Shown here: piece after piece, positions 8,802-17,764 of the stretch
How positions within the stretch are numbered: position 1 is the stretch's first letter
How the letters are laid out: every line of letters starts with the position of its first letter
Origin: Algoriphagus locisalis
Lineage (GTDB): Bacteria; Bacteroidota; Bacteroidia; Cytophagales; Cyclobacteriaceae
Assembly: GCF_900116615.1 (NCBI RefSeq)
Contig: NZ_FPBF01000001.1
Coordinates: forward strand, 248,001-312,000
Reading direction: 5' to 3'
DNA: 64,000 nt
Position numbers and translations under genes: made by a program
Notes under the pieces: generated by a model
The model's database searches: none
Told to the model about the DNA's origin: nothing
The model's input: the letters and a program-made list of their open reading frames with translations, nothing else

Positions 8802-10124
8802 ATGCTGACAATTATTGATCTTCTAAAAGCTCAGAATTATCCTATCCAAGCTGCCCAAAAAGAATTAATTAAGATACAAGCTTTATCTAAAGACCAATTT
8901 GAAGACTGGAAGCAAAAAAAGTCCTGGGAAATCGTGAATTTCCATTTTTCGAATAATCCTTTGTATCAAAAATTAGTAGGAAAATATCTTCCTGATAGAT
9001 GGGAAGATCTGCCTATAGTAAAAAAGAAGGATCTTCAATGTGAAGTGTCGGAAAAACTGAGTAAAGGTTTAAAAGATAGAGAGATACATTTTGGCAACAC
9101 TTCGGGATCTTCGGGAATGCCCTTAAAATACGCCAGAGATAAATTTAGTCACAGTATGACGTGGTCATTGATTCTGGATAGGTATAAGAAAGTGGGGATT
9201 TCTCCGCATGATTATCAGGCTAGGTTCTATGGCATACCTTTAGGATTTCCCAATTACCAGAAAGAACGATTGAAGGACAAATTGATGAACCGGTTTAGGT
9301 TTGTTGTATTTGATCTTTCGGATGATAGTATGGCGAGTTTTACTCGTAAATTCAGCGAAAATAAATTCATTTACACCTATGGATATACAAATACACAATT
9401 GTTTTTTGCCCGATATTTGGAAAGGAATAGTTTAATTCTAAAAGATATATGTCCCTCATTACGAGGTACAATCGTCACTTCTGAGCAATGTACAGATGAA
9501 GATAAATTGTATCTTGAAAGGCAGTTTGGTGTTCCTGTATTCAATGAATACGGGGCATCAGAAGTGGAATTTTTGGCGATGTCGGATTTATCTGGAAAAC
9601 GATGGTTATCCTCAGAAACTTTGGTTACTGAAGTAGTAGATGAAAATCATAACCTTCTGAAAGATGGGACTAGCGGTAGTCTGATTTTTACCAATATCTA
9701 CAACAAGGCCATGCCCTTCATTCGATACGAAGTTGGCGACATAGGTTCTATAATTCATCATGAGGATCATATTCTCACAGAGTTGGATCAGCTAAATGGC
9801 AGACTCAACGACACAGTTATATTACCTTCGGGAAAAAAGGCTGCTGGGTTTTCACTGTACTATATTTCTAAGCATCTGATGACCACTTTAGGATATTTGC
9901 AGGAGTACCAGGTCAGGCAAGTAGAGGTAGATACATTTGAAGTGGATATTGTCATGGATCAGGAGGCGGATAATCATACTTATCAGGCAATTCAGGAAGG
10001 TTTTGATTTATATCTGGAAAAGGGATTAAAATTAAAGATTAGAAAAGTGGAGAAAATCAATCGTGAGAAATCTGGCAAATTGAAGCATTTTATTTCAAGT
10101 TTGGGAGCATCGGTTAATTCATGA
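8802..10124 (+). CDS. CapK/PaaK-like adenylate-forming enzyme, 440 aa
   Basis: FGNTSGSSGMPLKYARDK is the P-loop of AMP-binding (ANL) enzymes, and FNEYGASEVEFLAM is the YGxxE motif that orders the adenylate. NKAMPFIRYEVGDIG is the RYxxGD hinge region. The family is phenylacetate-CoA ligase / coenzyme F390 synthetase. Members within capsule loci are called CapK and are thought to activate an acyl or amino acid for attachment to a sugar, but this is not well proven. It starts one base after the Wzy-like stop and overlaps the next start (ATGA). Confidence 0.8.
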   Translation: MLTIIDLLKAQNYPIQAAQKELIKIQALSKDQFEDWKQKKSWEIVNFHFSNNPLYQKLVGKYLPDRWEDLPIVKKKDLQCEVSEKLSKGLKDREIHFGNTSGSSGMPLKYARDKFSHSMTWSLILDRYKKVGISPHDYQARFYGIPLGFPNYQKERLKDKLMNRFRFVVFDLSDDSMASFTRKFSENKFIYTYGYTNTQLFFARYLERNSLILKDICPSLRGTIVTSEQCTDEDKLYLERQFGVPVFNEYGASEVEFLAMSDLSGKRWLSSETLVTEVVDENHNLLKDGTSGSLIFTNIYNKAMPFIRYEVGDIGSIIHHEDHILTELDQLNGRLNDTVILPSGKKAAGFSLYYISKHLMTTLGYLQEYQVRQVEVDTFEVDIVMDQEADNHTYQAIQEGFDLYLEKGLKLKIRKVEKINREKSGKLKHFISSLGASVNS

Positions 10125-11317
10125 AAATCCTTTATTTCTACCAGTATTTTGCCACCTCAAATGGGTCTTGGGGTACACGAGTGCATGAATTTACTAAAGA
10201 GTGGGTAAAGGAAGGCCAAGAAGTTACCGTCGTTACAAGTGTCTATTCAAAATCCGATATTTCTGCATCTGGATTTATCGAAACGAAATATTTTGAAGGA
10301 GTTAAAGTCATCATTATCAATGTTCGGATAGACAACAGACAACCTTTTCTAAAAAGGATTTTTTCATTTTTAGCCTATTCTTTGATTTCTTGTTGGTATG
10401 CTGTGACCTATTCTTGTGATTTGGTGATTGCTTCCAGCGGACCTATCACGGTTGGATTGCCGGGACTATTGGCAAAATATCTAAGGGGAAGAAAATTGGT
10501 TTTCGAAGTGAGGGATCTCTGGCCTGATGGCGCAATAGAACTCGGGATCATCAAAAATCCAATCCTGAAAAAGTTTTCCTTGGCATTTGAAAAGTTATGC
10601 TATAAATCTTCCAGTCTAGTGGTAGCACTCTCAGAGGGAATGAGAAATGAAATTCTGATTAAGGCACCTGACACAAACGTCATTTCAGTGACGAATGCAG
10701 CCAATATTGAATTGTTCTCAACCCCGGTGGAATTCCCCAAAGATTTTCCTGTAAAACCTCATCAGTACGCCATATATACAGGGAATATTGGGGAGGTAAA
10801 TAATTCAGTATGGTTATTGGAAACCGCGAGAATTCTTCAAGAGAAGGGTGAAGAGGATATACAGATTTTGATTATCGGAGAAGGGCAGCAACGTGAATTG
10901 ATAGACCAGGCGATAAAAGCGGAGAATTTAACTACGTTGATAAGATTGGGCTTGATGCCAAAATATAAGCTTGTTCCGCTGATCCAACATGCCATGGTTT
11001 CATTGGTTCCTCTGAAAGGTTCAAAAATACTTGATACCTCATCCCCCAATAAATTTTTTGAATCTCTATCAGCAGGTATTCCGGTTATTCAGAACACTCA
11101 GGGTTGGATGAAGGAATTCCTCGAAGCAAACAAGATTGGTTTTACCTTATCACCGAATGATCCCAACCAGTTGGCTGAGTTGTTAATCCATGTGAAGGAA
11201 AACCAAGGAGAATTACAGGAAATGGGCCAACGGAGTATGGAGATTGCACGGAAGGAGTTTGATGCTGAATTTCTTGCCCGTAAGATGTTGAATGGGATTT
11301 TGGAGGTTGCCTCATGA
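10121..11317 (+). CDS. Glycosyltransferase family 4 (WcaI/WbuB-like), 398 aa
   Basis: MKILYFYQYFATSNGSWGTR followed by FEVRDLWPDGAIELGII is the signature of the WcaI/WbuB branch of GT4. That branch includes enzymes moving fucose or N-acetylfucosamine-type sugars, although specificity is not assured here. YAIYTGNIGEVNNSVWLLE opens the donor domain, and SPNKFFESLSAGIPVIQN replaces the standard E-x7-E loop as is normal in this branch. A hydrophobic segment near residues 80-95 may anchor it to the membrane. It overlaps its neighbours on both sides by 4 bases. Confidence 0.82.
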   Translation: MKILYFYQYFATSNGSWGTRVHEFTKEWVKEGQEVTVVTSVYSKSDISASGFIETKYFEGVKVIIINVRIDNRQPFLKRIFSFLAYSLISCWYAVTYSCDLVIASSGPITVGLPGLLAKYLRGRKLVFEVRDLWPDGAIELGIIKNPILKKFSLAFEKLCYKSSSLVVALSEGMRNEILIKAPDTNVISVTNAANIELFSTPVEFPKDFPVKPHQYAIYTGNIGEVNNSVWLLETARILQEKGEEDIQILIIGEGQQRELIDQAIKAENLTTLIRLGLMPKYKLVPLIQHAMVSLVPLKGSKILDTSSPNKFFESLSAGIPVIQNTQGWMKEFLEANKIGFTLSPNDPNQLAELLIHVKENQGELQEMGQRSMEIARKEFDAEFLARKMLNGILEVAS

Positions 11318-12207
11318 AAATCTTGCTAACCGGCGGATCAGGATTCTTAGGTAAGTACATCTCTGCTGTCCTTTCTGAGGAGAACGAGTTGATTACTGTA
11401 GGAAGATCTCCGAAGAATACGATTCAGGCTGATCTAAGTAAATATATCCCAGACCTCCCGGCTGTGGATTGGGTAATCCATGCAGCCAGCCCCGCGCATT
11501 TCGTTCCGAAGACAGCGGCAGAAGAGCAGTCTTTTTATGACACGAATGTAGGAGGAACGCAGAAATTGCTTGATAAAATCCTGACCCCACCGAGCGTATT
11601 TGTTTTCATCAGCACAGTAGCTGTGTATGGTTTGGAAGAGGGGGAGTTAATAAAGGAGACTCAGGAGTTGAATCCAACCACACCCTATGGTAAAAGTAAA
11701 GTAGCCGCAGAAGAGCTGATTCAGAATTGGGCAAAACTACACCAGGTAAAACTATTTATCCTGCGCCTTCCACTGGTGGTTGGTACTAATCCTCCTGGCA
11801 ATTTGTCCGCAATAGCGAGGATGATTAAAAGGAAAATGTATCTGCGGGTAGGAAAAGGACTTAATAAAAAGTCGATGGTTTTGGCGGAAGATGTAGCTAG
11901 GTTACTACCTGGATTGGAAGACAAGCTGCCGGGTATTTATAATTTGTGCGACCCTGATCCTGCCAGTATGTGCGAAATAGATTCTGCACTAGCTTCGCAC
12001 TATAATTTTAAGATAAGGAGTATTCCGGAATTTCTTCTCAAGACAGCCGGCAAGCTTGGGGATTTGATTCCTTTCTTTCCTGTCAATACTTTGAAGGTCA
12101 GTAAACTTTCTTGTACCCTTAGTTTTGATTCTTCCAAAGCGAGGAAAGAGCTTGGGTGGAGACCCCAAAGTGTTTTGGAATACCTGAAAAAGGAAACTAT
12201 TATTTGA
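11314..12207 (+). CDS. NAD-dependent sugar epimerase/dehydratase (extended SDR), 297 aa
   Basis: The N-terminus MKILLTGGSGFLGKYI has the GxxGxxG dinucleotide loop. FISTVAVYG supplies the serine, and YGKSKVAAEE the catalytic YxxxK pair of extended short-chain dehydrogenases. It probably epimerises or reduces a nucleotide-4-keto sugar used by the adjacent transferases. Proteins of this size next to a WbpL-type initiating transferase often reduce a 4-keto-6-deoxy sugar. It overlaps its predecessor by ATGA, and its TGA stop shares a base with the next ATG. Confidence 0.8.
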   Translation: MKILLTGGSGFLGKYISAVLSEENELITVGRSPKNTIQADLSKYIPDLPAVDWVIHAASPAHFVPKTAAEEQSFYDTNVGGTQKLLDKILTPPSVFVFISTVAVYGLEEGELIKETQELNPTTPYGKSKVAAEELIQNWAKLHQVKLFILRLPLVVGTNPPGNLSAIARMIKRKMYLRVGKGLNKKSMVLAEDVARLLPGLEDKLPGIYNLCDPDPASMCEIDSALASHYNFKIRSIPEFLLKTAGKLGDLIPFFPVNTLKVSKLSCTLSFDSSKARKELGWRPQSVLEYLKKETII

Positions 12208-13250
12208 TGAGAATTTTATTTTTGGGAGAGACCTATCGTGCCGATGCTAAAAGTTGGATAAGGGGCATAGAATCCAATTTTGATACAAAATTGGAAACAA
12301 TGGAGTTGCCAAAAGGGACTTCAAGAAGTGTTCGAATGTTGGCAGCAATTGGTTTCTTTTGGAAAATCATTTCCACCCGCTTTTCCCAGCCCTTTGACCT
12401 TGTATTGGCCGAGCGTGCTACGAGTTATGGTTTCTTCTCCTTGTTTGTAAATGCAAAGAGGAGGATAGTAGCACAGCAGGGTATTTCGGATGTGTACCCC
12501 GAAAATGGCATATCAGGCTTCTATAAAAGTATCCTGCAGCGAAAGGTATATAAGCATGTAGATTTGATTCATGCATGGGGCAAGGTAATGACTTTTGCGA
12601 TGCTGGAGTCTGGCGCTTCTCCTTCAAAAATCATGGTTTTACCAAAAGGGATTGATTTATCGAACTATCAAAACCCAGCAAAGGAAAGCCTTGAACCAGC
12701 TTTAATAGTTACAAGATCACTTTTTGATCTCTATAGACATGTGGATATCGTGGAAGCCGTAAGGATCTTACAGCCCAGGAATGTACATATAAAGGTATAT
12801 TTTGTGGGGCAGGGGCCTGAAAAATCTACCTTGGAATCCTTGATTAAAACCTATAAGCTAGAAGGAAAGATCATTCTAAAAGGACAAATCCCAAATGAAG
12901 AACTTCCTGCATTGATGAATTTATGCAGATATTATGTGGCAGTACCTACGACAGAGGGGGTTTCCAGTTCCCTGTTCGAAGCTATGGCAGCGGGATGCTA
13001 TCCTATAGTTACTGATCTTCCGGCCAATCAGGTGTTTATTAAAAATGGGGAAAATGGAAGTTTGGTAGAACCTTGCAATCCTGAACAACTTGCAGATGCC
13101 ATTCAGTACGCCTTGACTAATGATTTAAAAGTTAATGCTGCTTTACTTCAAAACAGAGTATTTATAGAAGAACATGTTGATTTTGATAAAAATATGAAAA
13201 CTATCTCAGCGCGATATAAGTCGATGTTGAAAACCACTAATAATTCATAA
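12207..13250 (+). CDS. Glycosyltransferase family 4, 347 aa
   Basis: The start is taken as ATG 12207, which shares a base with the preceding TGA and gives the N-terminus MRILFLGETYRADAKSW. A start at 12156 would lie well inside the epimerase gene. IKVYFVGQGPEKSTLESLI and TEGVSSSLFEAMAAGCYPIV are the donor-domain motifs, with E-x7-E in the second. The stop is followed directly by the ATG of the asparagine-synthetase-like gene. Role: another sugar addition in repeat-unit assembly. Confidence 0.83.
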   Translation: MRILFLGETYRADAKSWIRGIESNFDTKLETMELPKGTSRSVRMLAAIGFFWKIISTRFSQPFDLVLAERATSYGFFSLFVNAKRRIVAQQGISDVYPENGISGFYKSILQRKVYKHVDLIHAWGKVMTFAMLESGASPSKIMVLPKGIDLSNYQNPAKESLEPALIVTRSLFDLYRHVDIVEAVRILQPRNVHIKVYFVGQGPEKSTLESLIKTYKLEGKIILKGQIPNEELPALMNLCRYYVAVPTTEGVSSSLFEAMAAGCYPIVTDLPANQVFIKNGENGSLVEPCNPEQLADAIQYALTNDLKVNAALLQNRVFIEEHVDFDKNMKTISARYKSMLKTTNNS

Positions 13251-15110
13251 ATGTGCGGAATTGTAGGCTTTTGGAATAAGGAAAATCCAGCTCAGGAATC
13301 TAAGTTAGTAGCGATGAGGGAGTCTTTGATCCATAGAGGTCCTGATGCAGGCGCTCATTGGATAGATGGGAAATTAGGGTTGGGACATAGACGACTTTCA
13401 ATCCTGGATTTAAGCGAGGGAGCTAATCAACCTTATACCTCTCCTTGTGGTAATTATACAATGGTATTCAATGGGGAAATTTTCAATTATAAATCGTTCT
13501 ATCCTGAGTTAACCAATAAAGGCTATCAATTCAGGACGACTTCGGACACAGAAGTCCTACTCTATCTGTTAATGGAGCAGGGAACTAGTGCGCTAAAGCG
13601 ACTAAATGGCTTTTTTGCCTTTTCATTTTTTGATAAAAGAAAACAGGAATTGCTCATTGCCAGAGACCGATTTGGGGTGAAACCACTTTTTTATCAGGAC
13701 AACCAAGAAGGTTTTTTCTTTGCTAGTGAGATAAAGGCGCTTTGGGCCGGGGGAGTTCCCAAACAGATTGAAGAGTCCCATTTAGACGAATTATTTCTGT
13801 ATAGATTTAATTCTGGAGAAAATACCGTTTTTAAACGTATTTATAGGCTACTTCCTGGTTATTTTATGAGAATTTCAAATTCAGCCAAGACGATACATAC
13901 CCAAAGGTGGTTTCATTTGGGTGAATCCATCGCTGCTCAGCCTAAGATCGAAAAACCCTACGAATGGTTTGAGCAAGCATTCCATGAGAGTATTAGGCTC
14001 AGGATGATTTCAGATGTTCCGGTAGGAACGTTGCTAAGCGGAGGTTTAGATAGTAGTAGCACGCTTTTCAGCCAATTTAAACAGGGTTACGAAGCACTAA
14101 GTGCATGGAATATCTCATTCTCTGATAAGGAGCATGATGAATCGCATCTTGCGAGGAAGCTATCTCAGGAAGTTGGAGCTTCGTTTCATAGTTTTGAATT
14201 TACCAACGAGGAATTAGTGAATCTTACGACTCGTTCACTGCTTCATCACGATGAACCTATTATGCATTTTTCTGACGGACATCTGTTAGGGATTTCTGAA
14301 AAGGCAAAAGCCGAGGTGAAAGTTTTGTTATCTGGGGAAGGAGCCGATGAGATCTTGGGAGGATATGTGAGATATAAAGTTCATGACAATGAGTTCAGGT
14401 ATAATTTACTTAATTTGATCCGGTACATTCCAGATAAATGGCTCAAAAATGAGCGTCTTAGGAAAATGAAGCGCTACCTAGGCATGGGAAATCGCGATGC
14501 GGAAATTTTAATGAATGCCAACGAATTGTATTTGGCGGATTTAAAGAAATTGGGTGTCTTATCTTCTGATTTGCTTCCTGAATACAGGGTCAATAAACTG
14601 GAAGAAGCCAAACAGGTTTACCCAACCAATAGGTTGCGTCAGCTACTCTATTTGGAGCAACATACGCATCTATATACCCTCAATGACCGTAATGATAGAA
14701 CGACCATGGGGGCATCTATAGAATGTAGGGATCCGTTTTTAGACCCTGACTTGGTAGTTGGAGTAGGGAGCCTTCCAGATGAATATTTTCATATAAAAGG
14801 GAAAGGAAAGGATTTGCTGATGAATTCCATAGGCAAGCAACTTCCGGATTACATTACTTCCCATAGAAAAGTAGGGCTCTCTGTACCCTGGGATGAGTTG
14901 ATTTTAACTAACCCTTACCTTAGGGAGACACTAGAGAATCTTCCGAATTCAGAGTTATTCTCACTCAAACCCTATTGTTTTTTGGATATTAAAGGAATCG
15001 TAGAAGATTTTAAGAAATACCCTAAAATTTATTACCCTATCATTAGACAGGTATATTTTACAGCACTTTGGTTTCAAACTCAATTTGAATCAAAGAAAGT
15101 ATATGCCTAA
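13251..15110 (+). CDS. asnB: Asparagine synthetase (glutamine-hydrolysing) type amidotransferase, 619 aa
   Basis: MCGIVGFW places the catalytic Cys2 of the class II glutamine amidotransferase domain at the N-terminus. RGPDAG and FNGEIFNY are glutaminase motifs. LLSGGLDSSSTLFS is the PP-loop ATP pyrophosphatase motif of the C-terminal synthetase domain. Full length. In O-antigen and capsule clusters such enzymes commonly amidate a uronic acid in the glycan rather than make free asparagine, and the position here (0 bases after a GT4 gene) favours that. A second copy lies at 28798. Activity on sugar is inference. Confidence 0.85.
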   Translation: MCGIVGFWNKENPAQESKLVAMRESLIHRGPDAGAHWIDGKLGLGHRRLSILDLSEGANQPYTSPCGNYTMVFNGEIFNYKSFYPELTNKGYQFRTTSDTEVLLYLLMEQGTSALKRLNGFFAFSFFDKRKQELLIARDRFGVKPLFYQDNQEGFFFASEIKALWAGGVPKQIEESHLDELFLYRFNSGENTVFKRIYRLLPGYFMRISNSAKTIHTQRWFHLGESIAAQPKIEKPYEWFEQAFHESIRLRMISDVPVGTLLSGGLDSSSTLFSQFKQGYEALSAWNISFSDKEHDESHLARKLSQEVGASFHSFEFTNEELVNLTTRSLLHHDEPIMHFSDGHLLGISEKAKAEVKVLLSGEGADEILGGYVRYKVHDNEFRYNLLNLIRYIPDKWLKNERLRKMKRYLGMGNRDAEILMNANELYLADLKKLGVLSSDLLPEYRVNKLEEAKQVYPTNRLRQLLYLEQHTHLYTLNDRNDRTTMGASIECRDPFLDPDLVVGVGSLPDEYFHIKGKGKDLLMNSIGKQLPDYITSHRKVGLSVPWDELILTNPYLRETLENLPNSELFSLKPYCFLDIKGIVEDFKKYPKIYYPIIRQVYFTALWFQTQFESKKVYA

Positions 15111-15122
15111 GCGTTTTAACAC

Positions 15123-15518
15123 ATGAACAACCACTTGAAATTACCCAAAATATTCGACCCGCGCGGAAACCTCACATTTCTACAATTTCCCGATCAGGTT
15201 CCTTTTGAAATTAAACGTGTCTTCTGGACATACGATGTGCCCGGGGGTGAAATACGAGGCGGGCATGCCTTCAAAGAGCAGCAGGAAGTAATCGTTGCAT
15301 TGAGTGGGTCTTTTGATGTGGTAATTACAAATGCGGATGGAAGCGAATCCCGCTATTCTTTAAATAGGTCTTACAATGCCTTATTTCTGCCTAAATTGAC
15401 CTGGAGACACTTAGATAATTTCTCCACTAATGCAGTTGCATTGCACCTTTCAGACTCGGAGTTTTCTTCGGAAGACTATATCCGGGATTTTCAGGTACTT
15501 CAAAATTTCAACAAATGA
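15123..15518 (+). CDS. FdtA/WxcM-like cupin, possible sugar 3,4-ketoisomerase, 131 aa
   Basis: A small double-stranded beta-helix protein of the FdtA family: FDPRGNLTFLQF, PFEIKRVFWTYDVPGG and EDYIRDF match the family outline. FdtA enzymes convert dTDP-4-keto-6-deoxyglucose to the 3-keto isomer. The usual RGxHAHK active-site segment reads RGGHAFKE here, so the second histidine is replaced by phenylalanine. This copy may have lost catalysis or changed role. It overlaps a second, intact family member by 4 bases. Confidence 0.78.
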   Translation: MNNHLKLPKIFDPRGNLTFLQFPDQVPFEIKRVFWTYDVPGGEIRGGHAFKEQQEVIVALSGSFDVVITNADGSESRYSLNRSYNALFLPKLTWRHLDNFSTNAVALHLSDSEFSSEDYIRDFQVLQNFNK

Positions 15519-15952
15519 GTCAAAAGAAAACTATCTGGGATGCCAATCTTGTCTATTTGCCCAAAATAGGTGATAGAAAAGGACATATTACTCCAGTAAC
15601 CAATTTCAAAGAAGTACCTTTTCAGGTAAAGCGGGTCTTTTATTTGTATGATATTCCTGGAGGAGAAAGTAGAGGGGCACATGCTCATTATGAATGTCAA
15701 CAGTTTCTGGTGGCAGTAAGTGGTGCTTTTGAGGTTTTGTTGGATGATGGAAATTCAAAACGTCAGGTTTTGCTTAACAGGGCAGATTTAGGATTATATA
15801 TTCCGGCGGGAATTTGGGCTTCAGAGATTAATTTTTCAGGAGGTGCTGTATGTTTAGTCCTTGCTAGTCAGAATTTTAACGCTGAAGATTATATTCGAGA
15901 TTATAGTGACTACTTAAATTTTATCAAAAGAGATGATACATCCATTCGCTGA
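15515..15952 (+). CDS. fdtA: FdtA-type dTDP-4-keto-6-deoxyhexose 3,4-ketoisomerase, 145 aa
   Basis: The second FdtA-like cupin in tandem: [26 protein letters not shown] and [13 protein letters not shown]. The active-site segment reads RGAHAHYE, with both histidines present, unlike the upstream copy. It is expected to make a 3-keto-6-deoxy sugar nucleotide that an aminotransferase and an acetyltransferase turn into a 3-acetamido sugar (Fuc3NAc or Qui3NAc). The acetyltransferase is the next gene (20-base overlap), but no FdtB-type aminotransferase lies beside it. Confidence 0.8.
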   Translation: MSQKKTIWDANLVYLPKIGDRKGHITPVTNFKEVPFQVKRVFYLYDIPGGESRGAHAHYECQQFLVAVSGAFEVLLDDGNSKRQVLLNRADLGLYIPAGIWASEINFSGGAVCLVLASQNFNAEDYIRDYSDYLNFIKRDDTSIR

Positions 15953-16400
15953 GGTACAAACCAAAAACATAGGTGGTGATTCCAAGGTTTGGCAATTTGC
16001 AGTCATATTGGAAGGTGCTGTAATAGGTGATGATTGTAATATTAATTGTCATACGTTTATAGAAAATGATGTGCTAATTGGAAACCGGGTTACTGTTAAA
16101 TCGGGAGTATACTTATGGGATGGGATAGTGATTGAAGATGACGTGTTTATAGGACCCAATGTGACATTTACCAATGATAAGTATCCTAGGTCCAAACAGT
16201 ACCCTGAAGAATTCCAAAAGACTGTGATAAAAAAAGGAGCTTCAATTGGTGCAGCTGCTATTATTCTCGGAGGATCTGTTATTGGAGAAAACGCAATGGT
16301 CGGTGCTGGAGCTTTAGTTACCAAAGATGTGCCTGCAAATACCTTAGTAGTTGGAAGTCCTGCAAGAATAGTCAAATACCTTGAAGCTGGCGAAAAATAG
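15933..16400 (+). CDS. Left-handed beta-helix acyltransferase (FdtC/WxcM-N-like), 155 aa
   Basis: Hexapeptide repeats run through the protein ([35 protein letters not shown]), forming a left-handed beta helix as in sugar N- or O-acetyltransferases. [10 protein letters not shown] supplies a likely catalytic histidine. [19 protein letters not shown] is the usual C-terminal turn. Overlapping the FdtA gene by 20 bases, it probably acetylates the 3-amino group of a dTDP-3-amino-3,6-dideoxyhexose. The substrate is inferred from neighbours only. Confidence 0.82.
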   Translation: MIHPFAEVQTKNIGGDSKVWQFAVILEGAVIGDDCNINCHTFIENDVLIGNRVTVKSGVYLWDGIVIEDDVFIGPNVTFTNDKYPRSKQYPEEFQKTVIKKGASIGAAAIILGGSVIGENAMVGAGALVTKDVPANTLVVGSPARIVKYLEAGEK

Positions 16401-16449
16401 TAGTATTCATAACTTAGTGAAGCATTAATTTTTAAACTCTTTTTAATTT

Positions 16450-17454
16450 ATGAGGACGGGTATTAATCCAGCAAAATTAGATTCTCAACTTTCAGTTCAG
16501 TATCACCACAGAATAGTCATTCCTGTATTTATCCCTGAGCTATCTGGATATTTTGAGAATTTAAAAGAGGTGTACAGGTTATGCATAGAGACTGCATTTA
16601 AAAGCCAGCACAGCAGATCAGCGATCACAGTGGTAGATAACGGCTCATGCGAAGAGGTGAAAGCGTGGTTGAGAGAACTACAGGATAGGGGGATTATCGA
16701 AACATTGATTACTCATCAAAGTAATATAGGAAAAATTGATGCGATCATAGGAGCAGCCAGGGGATCTAGAGAGCCTTTGATAACACTTTCGGATAGCGAT
16801 ATCCTTTTCCGCAATGGTTGGCAGGAAGAAGTGGAAAGTGTTTTCCGTTCTTTTCCAAAATCAGGGGCTGTAGCGCCTTTTCCTATAGCCAGACACATGT
16901 ATTACCATTCCTCTTCCACCCAAAAAGCTGTAGTGACGGGTGATATGAAGTTTAGTTTTCGAGAAACAGATGAGCATGAATTAATTAGAGAAGTGTATGA
17001 GTCTTACGGTTGGAATTACGAACCAGCATACGACGGGGTACTCCCAGTTGTTCAGAAGAATGGTAAGGAAGCAGTGATGGGATGTGGGCATCAGGTATTT
17101 ACCATCCGTCGCGAGTTGTTTTTCGACATGCCATTAAGCCCAAGTTTTATTAAAATAGGAGCCGGCTCCGAGCTCAACTGGATTGATAAACCTATCAATG
17201 AACTTGGTTTTTGGAGATTAAGTACCTTAAAGACATATGTACATCATATGGGTAATCAACTGACCGAAGAAAATAAGGCAGCGTTCGAAGAAGTAGTGAA
17301 AAATGAATCCACTCCTAATTTATTGGCTCTGCCACAAACAGAGGTTAACAAAATGAATCTTTGGGAGCATAGGTTCTTTTCAAAAATATTTAAGCTGAAA
17401 AATGATTTCAGACCGCCAGCTCCTGAGTTGACTGTCCAATTTAAAAGTTTGTGA
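16450..17454 (+). CDS. Glycosyltransferase family 2, 334 aa
   Basis: A GT-A type fold: RIVIPVFIPE, then AITVVDNGSCEEVK, and ITLSDSDILFRNGWQ with the DxD metal/nucleotide motif (DSD). GCGHQVFTIRRELF is the acceptor-side loop. No membrane spans, so it is a cytoplasmic inverting transferase. It is 49 bases from the acyltransferase gene and closes the first run of polysaccharide genes. A 310-base gap without a recognisable terminator follows. Donor sugar unknown. Confidence 0.8.
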   Translation: MRTGINPAKLDSQLSVQYHHRIVIPVFIPELSGYFENLKEVYRLCIETAFKSQHSRSAITVVDNGSCEEVKAWLRELQDRGIIETLITHQSNIGKIDAIIGAARGSREPLITLSDSDILFRNGWQEEVESVFRSFPKSGAVAPFPIARHMYYHSSSTQKAVVTGDMKFSFRETDEHELIREVYESYGWNYEPAYDGVLPVVQKNGKEAVMGCGHQVFTIRRELFFDMPLSPSFIKIGAGSELNWIDKPINELGFWRLSTLKTYVHHMGNQLTEENKAAFEEVVKNESTPNLLALPQTEVNKMNLWEHRFFSKIFKLKNDFRPPAPELTVQFKSL

Positions 17455-17764
17455 TTTGGTGAAAGAAGTGAATATTTTTTATTGGTTCGTTTTTCAACTA
17501 TTATTTATTAGACGGAGAACGATGGAATTAAATCGATACGATAAAATGATCATTAAAACACATAGGCAATGTTTATTTTTATCGTCAAAGATTCCTTATG
17601 ACCATAGAAAAACAATTATAAGCAGATGAAACCTGCCCTAATTCGCATAGTTTTTGCCGTATTCTTTTATTCGAAAAACTCATAAACCATTATCATTTGA
17701 TTCAATTGCATAGCGTGTGGTTTTTGTAGACCTTTGGACCATAGTGATTGATAAAATAAAGTTG
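17455..17764 (+). other. Gap upstream of the giant adhesin gene
   Basis: About 310 AT-rich bases, one of the few long gaps in the first 30 kb. No repeat, tRNA or strong hairpin terminator was seen. A promoter for the adhesin/neuBC run is expected here, but no convincing TTG...TAnnTTTG pair was found. Several T-rich stretches are ambiguous. Confidence 0.4.

Noticed and set aside
12156..12206. An upstream ATG at 12156 for the GT4 gene
   Set aside because: It lies 52 bases inside the epimerase gene and gives an N-terminus not typical of the family.
17717..17764. GTG start for the adhesin at 17717
   Set aside because: It would put ~16 unrelated residues before a normal signal peptide; ATG 17765 or 17777 fits better.
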